Source: Actinomycetes bacterium (GTDB lineage: Bacteria; Actinomycetota; Thermoleophilia; RBG-16-64-13). Taken from it: 9,397 bases of DNA. The notes beneath the pieces are model-generated. The model made no database searches and was not told the origin of the DNA. It worked only from the letters and a program-made list of their open reading frames with translations. The DNA lies in assembly GCA_021815245.1 (NCBI GenBank), contig JAKAHF010000041.1, positions 1 through 9,397 on the forward strand, given 5' to 3'. A program made the position numbers and the translations under genes. This document shows, piece by piece, positions 1-5,966 of the stretch (its first letter is position 1; each line of letters begins with the position of its first letter).

Positions 1-578
1 CGCAGGGCGAGGAGAAGATGGTAGCCGAAAAGGTCCTGATCGCCGCGGGGATCGTGCCCAACAGCGACAACCTGGGTCTGGAAGCCCTCGAGGTGGAGAT
101 GGAGTGCGGCAACCACATCAAGATCGACCGGCGGATGCGAACCAACATCCCCGGCGTGTATGCGGTGGGCGATGTCACCGGGAAGCTGCCGTTGGCCTTC
201 GCGGCCTCCGAGCAGGCGATGGTCGCCGTGGAGGCGATCGCCGGACGCGAGACCAGAGACCTGGCCTACGAGAACATCCCGCGTTGCACCTACTCCGACA
301 TAGAGATGGCGACGGTCGGCTTGACCGAGAAGCAGGCGAGAGAGCGCGGTCGTGACATCACCGTCGTCAGGGAGCCCTTGCCGGCCGCGACGGTGGGCTT
401 CGGCGGGAGTAGCAGATCGATCAAACTGATCGCCGACGCCGCGACGCGGAAGGTGCTCGGGACCGCGATACTGGGCGTCGAGGCCACCAGCCAGATAGCC
501 ATCCCGGCGCGGATGATCAGCCTTGGAGCTACCGCGCCAGAACTAATGAATGCGCTTTCCCCGGGGAGGCAATCGTGA
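1..578 (+). CDS. Dihydrolipoamide dehydrogenase-like flavoprotein, C-terminal part (5' truncated)
   Basis: This is the end of a pyridine nucleotide-disulfide oxidoreductase (dihydrolipoamide dehydrogenase/mercuric reductase family), which transfers electrons between NAD(P)H, FAD and a disulfide or other acceptor in the cytoplasm. The frame is open from base 3, and five in-frame codons precede the first ATG at 18, so the true start lies outside the window. Visible are the end of the NAD domain (VLIAAGIVPNSDNLGLE), the second FAD-contacting motif TNIPGVYAVGDV (42-53 from that ATG) followed by LAFAASEQ, and the dimerisation domain (IPRCTYSDIEMATVGLTE onward). The dimerisation domain stops at ...LMNALSPGRQS. 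In lipoamide dehydrogenases the catalytic His-Glu segment (HPTxSE) is expected here, and it is absent. The redox-active CxxxxC would lie upstream and cannot be assessed. The stop codon overlaps the GTG start of the molybdoenzyme (GTGA), so the two are translationally coupled. The family is certain; its own substrate is not. Confidence 0.88.
   Translation, partial: QGEEKMVAEKVLIAAGIVPNSDNLGLEALEVEMECGNHIKIDRRMRTNIPGVYAVGDVTGKLPLAFAASEQAMVAVEAIAGRETRDLAYENIPRCTYSDIEMATVGLTEKQARERGRDITVVREPLPAATVGFGGSSRSIKLIADAATRKVLGTAILGVEATSQIAIPARMISLGATAPELMNALSPGRQS
563..569 (+). promoter_or_regulatory. Ribosome binding site for the molybdoenzyme gene
   Basis: GGGGAGG lies 5 nt before a GTG at 575. This supports GTG 575 as the start rather than the in-frame ATG at 593, which has no comparable purine run in front of it. 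The site sits inside the last codons of the preceding gene. Confidence 0.7.
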
Positions 579-3202
579 AGACCGAAACGACGATGGCGCG
601 CGAAGACGGGCGGATATGGGAAGACGTCTGGGTCTATACGCAGTGCCACCGGTGCCAGGCCGAATGCGGGGTCCGTGCCCACCGCGTGAACGGCGTGGTG
701 GTGAAACTGGAGGGCGTTCCTGAGTCCAGCGTCGGATCCCGAGGTGGGCTCTGCCCCAAAGGCATGGCGGGCCTGCAGGTGCTCTACGATCCCAACCGGG
801 TGAACACACCCCTCAAGCGCACCAACCCCCGAAAGGGCATCGGCGAGGATCCGCAGTGGCAGGAGATGTCGTGGGCCGAGGCTCTCGACGAGATAAGCAC
901 CAGGTTGCGCAAAGCGCTCGATGAGGATCCTTCAAAGATCGTGGTGCAGCACGGGATCGTTCCGGGAAACCAGATCATCCCGTATTACCTGGTTCCCATG
1001 ATGGCCTGTCTCAGCAACGAGAAGGGGCATCCCGAGCATATCAACTCGGCCGGTTCACACTGCGGCAACGCGGGACACTTCGTCAACGCCCTCAACTACG
1101 CGGCGTTCGTCGTCATGCCGGATTTCAACTACTGCAACTACGAGATCGTCTTCGGCACGAACTCCGGGAACGGGGGATTCCAGCAGTATGCGTCGATGTT
1201 GGGCGCGCAGGCTCGGGCGCGCGGCATGAAGCTGGTCGTGTTCGACCCGGTCTGCAACAACGCGGCCAGTAAAGCCGACGAGTGGGTTCCGATCACCCCC
1301 GGGACGGACGGCTTGGTGGCTCTGGCGATGTTGCACGTGATCGTCAACGAACTGGGCATGATCGACGCGGACTACCTCTCGAAGCGCACGAATGCGTCGT
1401 ACCTTGTCGGTCCCGACGGACACTACGTCAGGCACGCGGAAACCAAGAAGCCGATGATTTGGGATCAAACTGCCGCCGAGGCCAAGACCTTCGACGATCC
1501 CACCATCGGCGACATCGCGTTGCAATGCTCCTACGAGGTGCAGGGCACCGCGTGCAGGCCGGCGTGGCTCCGTCTGAAAGAACGCTTCGCGGAATACCCG
1601 CCCGAGAAAGCCGCCCCCATCAGCGGCGTGCCGGCGGAGACCATCCGTCGCATCGCGACCGAATACGCCAAGGCGGCCCAGATTGGCTCGACCATCACTA
1701 TCGAGGGCAAGGAGATGCCCTTCAGGCCGGTCGCGACCTTCAACATACGCTCGGCCGGCACGCACAAGAACGGAACACACACGCTGTTCGCCCTCGACCT
1801 GCTGAACCACGTGGTCGGCGCGGTCAACGTTCCGGGCGGATGCGCAACCATCTCTATGGAATGCCATGGCCATCCCGAAACGGGGCAACCCTACCTCGCG
1901 GCAGCCGCGTGTCCGGACGGTCTGCTGCGAACCGGCGGCAAGTGGCTCTTCCCAGAGGGAGGCCCGTGGCCGCTACGTGAAGCCAGGTACCCGGAACACA
2001 GCCTCGAGGAACTCTTCCCGTGCGCTCTGGAAGTACCGATGATCAACGCGGCCGACCGGGAGGAAGTGCTCGGCAAACTCGGACTGGAGAAGCAGCACGA
2101 CATTCTCATCAACTACGCCTCGAACGCGGCGCTCAACGGTGCCAACCCGGCCGACAGGGAGAGGTTCTACAAGAAGGTCGCCTTCGTCGTCGACATCGAC
2201 CTGTTCTCGAACGAGTTCAACGAGGCCTTCGCCGACATCCTGCTACCCGACGCCTGCTATCTGGAGCGGTCGGACTGGATGGGGATTCAGCACACCTACC
2301 ACAACCAGCCCATGGGCGTGGAGTATCCCTGGTGCTGCCACGTCACACAGGCGGTCGTGGAGCCGATGTTCGAGCGGAGAGACTGCGCGCGGGTCGTGAT
2401 CGAGATCCTGAACCGCGTTGGTCTCGGGCCGAAGCTCAACATGGTCTTCAACGGGCTGTTCGGCCTCAGAGAGGAAAAGAAGCTCGCTCCCGACGAAGAG
2501 ATCGTCTGGGAGGACCTCTGCGACCGGGCGGTCACCTCGGTCTTCGGCGACGAGCACGACTGGGAATGGTTCAAGAAGCACGGCTTCGTCTCCTGGCCGA
2601 AGAAGGTCGAGGAGGTGTACTGGGGAGCCTTCAGAGAAGGCATCCGGCGCCAGGTCTACTGGGAATTCATGCTCGACGTCGGGCAGAGAGTCGAGCGGAT
2701 CACCAAGGAGGCGGGTCTCGACGGCTATCTGGACGTGAAGCAGTACGATCCCCTGCCCATGTGGTGCCCCATCCCGGCGCACGAGGAGGAGGACGAATCC
2801 TACGACCTGTACGCGTTCTCCTGGGGCGATGCCATGCACGGCAACGCCAATTGCCAGGAGCAGCCGTGGATCGATGAAGTGAGCAGGTCGAACCCCTTCA
2901 CCTACTACGTGAATATTAACGAGGACACCGCCAAGGCCAAGGGGCTGCAGGCCGGCGATGTCGTCGAGATCGAATCGTCGCGCGGCCTCAAGACCAAAGG
3001 CGTGTTGCAGACGAGAAGAGGGATGCATCCCGGTACTCTGACGGTCATGGGTGTCTCGGGCCATTGGGCGAAAGGCAAGCCGATCGCCAAGGGAAAAGGG
3101 GTCAACTTCAACTCGCTGATCGATTTCCGCTTCAGCGACATGGACCCGATCTCCTGCAGCATCGACGTATGCGTGAAAGTCAGAGTGAAGAAGGCCGACT
3201 AG
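575..3202 (+). CDS. Molybdopterin (bis-MGD) oxidoreductase catalytic subunit, DMSO reductase superfamily
   Basis: 875-residue catalytic subunit of a Mo- or W-bis-MGD enzyme. The start is GTG, overlapping the upstream stop. An N-terminal 4Fe-4S site is complete: C24-x2-C27-x3-C31-x28-C60, ending CPKG. The molybdopterin domain begins near residue 97 (EMSWAEALDEI). C163 in the segment SHCGNAGHF is the probable metal ligand. A nucleotide-binding stretch FDPVCNN...ADEWVPITPGTDG (223-246) and a C-terminal molydop-binding domain (about 741-872, AKAKGLQAGDVVEIES) complete the fold. There is no twin-arginine leader, so it is probably cytoplasmic. From memory of the families, the CxxCxxxC and Cys-ligand layout resembles acetylene hydratase more than pyrogallol transhydroxylase AthL, which lacks the N-terminal cluster, although the length matches AthL. 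Residue 28, just after the second cluster Cys, is Gln where acetylene hydratase has its catalytic Asp. Catechol-dehydroxylase-like activity is another option. The superfamily is certain; the substrate is unknown. Confidence 0.93.
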   Translation: MKTETTMAREDGRIWEDVWVYTQCHRCQAECGVRAHRVNGVVVKLEGVPESSVGSRGGLCPKGMAGLQVLYDPNRVNTPLKRTNPRKGIGEDPQWQEMSWAEALDEISTRLRKALDEDPSKIVVQHGIVPGNQIIPYYLVPMMACLSNEKGHPEHINSAGSHCGNAGHFVNALNYAAFVVMPDFNYCNYEIVFGTNSGNGGFQQYASMLGAQARARGMKLVVFDPVCNNAASKADEWVPITPGTDGLVALAMLHVIVNELGMIDADYLSKRTNASYLVGPDGHYVRHAETKKPMIWDQTAAEAKTFDDPTIGDIALQCSYEVQGTACRPAWLRLKERFAEYPPEKAAPISGVPAETIRRIATEYAKAAQIGSTITIEGKEMPFRPVATFNIRSAGTHKNGTHTLFALDLLNHVVGAVNVPGGCATISMECHGHPETGQPYLAAAACPDGLLRTGGKWLFPEGGPWPLREARYPEHSLEELFPCALEVPMINAADREEVLGKLGLEKQHDILINYASNAALNGANPADRERFYKKVAFVVDIDLFSNEFNEAFADILLPDACYLERSDWMGIQHTYHNQPMGVEYPWCCHVTQAVVEPMFERRDCARVVIEILNRVGLGPKLNMVFNGLFGLREEKKLAPDEEIVWEDLCDRAVTSVFGDEHDWEWFKKHGFVSWPKKVEEVYWGAFREGIRRQVYWEFMLDVGQRVERITKEAGLDGYLDVKQYDPLPMWCPIPAHEEEDESYDLYAFSWGDAMHGNANCQEQPWIDEVSRSNPFTYYVNINEDTAKAKGLQAGDVVEIESSRGLKTKGVLQTRRGMHPGTLTVMGVSGHWAKGKPIAKGKGVNFNSLIDFRFSDMDPISCSIDVCVKVRVKKAD

Positions 3203-3228
3203 CTGCACATCCATGTCAACTACGTGCT

Positions 3229-3233
3229 GGAGG
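3229..3233 (+). promoter_or_regulatory. Ribosome binding site deciding the racemase-family start
   Basis: GGAGG lies 8 nt before ATG 3242. An in-frame GTG at 3224 would put this site inside the gene and has no purine-rich tract before it, so ATG 3242 is preferred. Confidence 0.65.
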
Positions 3234-3241
3234 CTGTTCAG

Positions 3242-4090
3242 ATGAGAATCCTCGTTGCCAATGTGGCGGCCGCCGACGAAGAGTCGGAGGTGGGACACAT
3301 CTTCAAGACGGTCGCGGTGCCGCTCTTCCGCAGAAGCTTCGCCCTGACCAAGCATCCAGACACTGAGCTGACATTCCGCTTCCCGCGACGGGGCCTCAGC
3401 AACCTCGAGGCGCAGCCCTACGGCTTCTTCCACTCTTTCTCCGACTACGAGATGCTCCACATGATCATGCAGGCCGAGCGTGACGGCTTCGACGCGGTGA
3501 TCATCGCCTGCTACGACGACCCGACGCTCTACTCCGCGCGCCAGGCGGTAGACATCCCGGTGGTCGCGTTCGGCGAGTCGTCGCTCTTGCTCGCCCCGAT
3601 GATGGGACGCAAGTTCGGGCTGTTCTGCCCCTCTCCCCTTGGAGTGCCTGCGTTCGAGGAGAAGATCGTCAAGTACGGCGTGAAAGACCGTTGCGCGGGA
3701 GTACTAGGAGGGTTTCTGCCCGCTCGCGAGCAGGAACGGGGACTCGTCGACGCTCGACCCGTCATCGATGAGTTCGTTCAGGTGGCGCGGCAGTTGATCG
3801 CCTTGGGGGCAGAGGTACTGATTCCGGGGTGCGGGCTCATGGCTCCTTGCCTACGCTTCGCTCCCGGGTGCGAGGCGGCATACCCCCAGGGTCTCACCCA
3901 CGTCGATGGAGTCCCGATCGTGGACATCTACGGGGCAACGGTCAGGGCGGCCGAGACCCTGGTCGAGTTCAAACGCGCGGGCTCTCCCTGGGTGAGCCGG
4001 GCCTGCCAGTTCGCCAAAGCGTCGCCCGAGGCCCTGGAGGGGGGCCAATCGGTTCTACAGTACGCCGGTCCGGGCTTCTGGGACTGCTAA
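3242..4090 (+). CDS. Asp/Glu/hydantoin racemase-superfamily protein
   Basis: 282-residue cytoplasmic protein of the aspartate/glutamate/hydantoin racemase fold. The family includes racemases, maleate cis-trans isomerase and arylmalonate decarboxylase, and uses one or two cysteines as acid/base on a carbon next to a carboxylate or carbonyl. Both cysteine positions are present: C90 in IIACYDDP, followed by ARQAVDIPVVAFGESS as in hydantoin racemases, and C197 in GAEVLIPGCGLMAP. A two-base racemase or isomerase mechanism is therefore possible, in contrast to the single-Cys decarboxylases. The N-terminus MRILVANV is the expected first beta strand, which agrees with the chosen ATG. It lies 39 nt after the molybdoenzyme and 19 nt before the FMN enzyme, consistent with one operon. 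Context suggests it acts on a carboxylated intermediate of the same pathway rather than in amino-acid metabolism, but that is inference. Confidence 0.82.
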   Translation: MRILVANVAAADEESEVGHIFKTVAVPLFRRSFALTKHPDTELTFRFPRRGLSNLEAQPYGFFHSFSDYEMLHMIMQAERDGFDAVIIACYDDPTLYSARQAVDIPVVAFGESSLLLAPMMGRKFGLFCPSPLGVPAFEEKIVKYGVKDRCAGVLGGFLPAREQERGLVDARPVIDEFVQVARQLIALGAEVLIPGCGLMAPCLRFAPGCEAAYPQGLTHVDGVPIVDIYGATVRAAETLVEFKRAGSPWVSRACQFAKASPEALEGGQSVLQYAGPGFWDC

Positions 4091-4109
4091 GCCTTCGAGG
4101 AGACAGGGA

Positions 4110-5075
4110 ATGACCAACGTGGTTTGCGAAAGACTGGGAATCACCTACCCGATCCTGCAAGGACCGATGGCCTGGGCGTCGTGCAGTCGTCTGGTAGCCG
4201 CCGTCTCCGACGCCGGAGGTCTGGGCATCCTGGGTATCGGGTCGGTTGCGGTGGACGCCGCTCGTGACGAGGTACGCAAGACGAAGGCACTGACGAGCCG
4301 GCCCTTCGGCTTCAACCTCTATGCCTTCATGCCCACGATTGAGGCCATGACGGATATGATCCTCGAAGAGGGAGTACCCGTGGTGGAGGTCGGTACCCTG
4401 CCGGAGCTCTTTGGGCCTTTGGCCGGGCATGTGGCGAAGCTGAGGGCGGCTGGAGTGGGCGTAATCGGCAAGGCTGCATCGGTGTCAGAGGCTGTGGCGT
4501 ACGAGCAAGCCGGGGTCGACTTCGTCGCCATCAAGGGCGCGGACGGTGGCGGGCACATCTTCGGCTTCACCGGCACCTTCTCTCTCCTCCCCCAGGTGGT
4601 CGACGCTGTCTCGGTGCCTGTCATCTGCGGCGGCGGCGTCGCCGACGGAAGAGGAATGGCCGCGTCGTTCATGCTTGGCGCGGCAGCGGTGGAGGTGGGC
4701 AGCCGATTCCTCCTCGCCCACGAATGCCCGGTGCACGAGAACTACAAGCGGGCGGTGCTGGGCGCAAAAGAAGGGGAGACAGTGGTCACCGGTGTGATCT
4801 GCGGCGACGCGGTTCGACAGCTGCCCAACCGCCTATCGGAGCGGCTGCAGAAGGTCGAGCGGGAGTGCACCGTCGAGGAGGCCATCGCGAGGATCCAGGA
4901 GATGGCCACCGATTCCCTACGCAAAGCCGCCGAGGACGGCGACACCGCGGAAGGATGCGTGACGGTGGGGCAGTCCTGCGGGATGTTGAAGAAGAGGCAG
5001 AGCGCACACGAGATCATCGACGAACTCATGTCGGAATGCGCGGTCGTCCTCAGGACCGCCCCGGATCTCGCCTAG
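4110..5075 (+). CDS. Nitronate monooxygenase / FabK-type FMN-dependent TIM-barrel enzyme
   Basis: 321-residue FMN enzyme of the nitronate monooxygenase (2-nitropropane dioxygenase)/enoyl-ACP reductase II family. Family signatures run the full length: PILQGPMAWAS near the N-terminus (14-24), GGLGILG (36-42), RPFGFNL (64-70), GKAASVSEA (120-128), GADGGGHIFG with H149 at the usual catalytic-His position, then the phosphate-binding loops CGGGVADGR (173-181) and GSRF (198-201). The Shine-Dalgarno GAGGAGA ends 6 nt before the ATG. Members oxidise nitronates or reduce enoyl thioesters and other C=C bonds, and sequence alone does not separate these roles. In an operon with a Mo enzyme and other redox proteins, a reductive role on an unsaturated intermediate is at least as likely as nitronate oxidation. 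The C-terminal 90 residues are more divergent. Confidence 0.87.
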   Translation: MTNVVCERLGITYPILQGPMAWASCSRLVAAVSDAGGLGILGIGSVAVDAARDEVRKTKALTSRPFGFNLYAFMPTIEAMTDMILEEGVPVVEVGTLPELFGPLAGHVAKLRAAGVGVIGKAASVSEAVAYEQAGVDFVAIKGADGGGHIFGFTGTFSLLPQVVDAVSVPVICGGGVADGRGMAASFMLGAAAVEVGSRFLLAHECPVHENYKRAVLGAKEGETVVTGVICGDAVRQLPNRLSERLQKVERECTVEEAIARIQEMATDSLRKAAEDGDTAEGCVTVGQSCGMLKKRQSAHEIIDELMSECAVVLRTAPDLA

Positions 5076-5100
5076 CGCCGAACGCGACAGGAGAGCGACG

Positions 5101-5814
5101 ATGATCAAGATGATGATCCTGGCGTCCAGGCGTGACGGCCTGACGCACGACGAGTTCCGGCGGTATGTCACCGAGATCCACGGTCCGCTGGTGAAAAGCG
5201 TCAGGGCGGTCGCCCAGGACATTCGCCACTACCACTACAATTTCCCGATCGCGGGCGCTGTCGACGCGGCATTCGGCCACCCTCTGGCCGACGATCTCGA
5301 CATCCTGACAGAAGCCTGGTTCGACAGCGTGCAAGCTCACAGGGACAACCAACGGCGACCGGGCTACATGGAGATTCTGCGCCCGGACGAGCACCGTTTC
5401 GCCGACGGGGAGCGGGCGACCATGCACTACACACAGGAGTCACCGGTCCTGAGCGGCGAAGCGACCTTGAACCGGGTGTTCTACCTGCGCCATCGTCGCC
5501 CGGGACTCTCCCGATGCGAGTTCCAGGAACGCTGGCTCGCGGGCATGCGCACCATCTTCAACGAGGCGATCCGGCCTGCCGGCGTCGCGGGATACGTCCA
5601 GAACCTGACCATCGCCGAAGCGGAGCATCCCGACGGAGGCGAAGCGAGGCGCTACGACGTGGTCGACGAACTCTTTCTGGAGCAGCCAGGGGCCCTTGCA
5701 CTGCTGGAGGGCAACGCCGGACTGCGCGAGGAGGTTCGCAGGTTGGGGGAGATGCTGGTCGACACTACACGCACCCGGGCCTTCGTCGGGGAGACGGTAC
5801 TCAACATACCCTAG
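5101..5814 (+). CDS. Tandem EthD-like ferredoxin-fold protein
   Basis: 237-residue protein with two EthD-type dimeric alpha/beta-barrel domains. Repeat 1 (about 2-115) starts IKMMILASRRDGLTHDEFRR, and repeat 2 (about 122-235) starts NRVFYLRHRRPGLSRCEFQE. Each shows the family pattern: a hydrophobic strand, RR.GL(T/S)..EF, a helix, then a strand ending in an aromatic/Asn tract (HYHYNF in repeat 1, GYVQNL in repeat 2). EthD-family proteins include ether-degradation accessory proteins, small monooxygenase-like folds and polyketide cyclases; no catalytic residue is conserved family-wide. An AGGAGA ribosome binding site ends 6 nt before the ATG. It is the last intact gene of the plus-strand operon. 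A fused pair could form the barrel intramolecularly. The specific role is unknown. Confidence 0.75.
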   Translation: MIKMMILASRRDGLTHDEFRRYVTEIHGPLVKSVRAVAQDIRHYHYNFPIAGAVDAAFGHPLADDLDILTEAWFDSVQAHRDNQRRPGYMEILRPDEHRFADGERATMHYTQESPVLSGEATLNRVFYLRHRRPGLSRCEFQERWLAGMRTIFNEAIRPAGVAGYVQNLTIAEAEHPDGGEARRYDVVDELFLEQPGALALLEGNAGLREEVRRLGEMLVDTTRTRAFVGETVLNIP

Positions 5815-5833
5815 GGATCACTACAGGAGATGT
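5815..5833 (+). promoter_or_regulatory. Leader with ribosome binding site for a possible truncated gene
   Basis: The 19-nt gap after the EthD gene contains AGGAGA (5825-5830), 3 nt before a GTG at 5834. The gap equals that between the racemase-fold and FMN genes, so it looks like ordinary operon spacing before another gene. Confidence 0.4.
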
Positions 5834-5966
5834 GTGGCAGACCCTTTCAGCCCAGCTGGCCTGCAGAGGCTAGGACGGGACGCAGCCGCGGTCGAACCGG
5901 TGCGCGGGCTCGAAGAGGAGTTCCTCGACCAGCTCGTCAGCCGCCTGCAAGTTCCTTTGCGGTCGT
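5834..5966 (+). pseudogene. Coding-like remnant, possible 5' end of a truncated gene
   Basis: From GTG 5834 the frame encodes a plausible soluble segment (VADPFSPAGLQRLGRD, then GLEEEFLDQLVSRLQ) with about 30 of 42 codons ending in G or C, against about half in the competing frame from ATG 5830. Past 5966 the same frame merely runs antisense to the C-terminus of the FAD gene on the other strand, becomes Arg/Pro-rich and stops at 6115. The simplest reading is the start of a sixth operon gene cut off where the minus-strand operon begins. It could instead be chance coding character in a convergent spacer. No rho-independent terminator (GC stem plus T-run) is visible for either operon here. I do not recognise the protein. 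Confidence 0.35.

Noticed and set aside
575..655. Twin-arginine export leader on the molybdoenzyme
   Set aside because: The N-terminus has no RR motif or hydrophobic core before the first cluster cysteine, so export is not supported.
1055..1888. Minus-strand open frame (277 codons) opposite the molybdoenzyme
   Set aside because: It is the antisense of motif-bearing molybdopterin sequence, with Arg/Val/Gly-rich composition and no ribosome binding site or motif.
2243..3460. Long minus-strand open frame (405 codons) opposite the molybdoenzyme and racemase-fold genes
   Set aside because: It mirrors well-conserved plus-strand genes, has no family motif, and is rich in Val/Glu/Leu/His as expected from the antisense of GC-rich coding DNA.
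5850..5910. Possible terminator hairpins between the convergent operons (GCCT/AGGC and CCGCG/CGCGG)
   Set aside because: Stems are only 4-5 bp, and no T-run follows on either strand.
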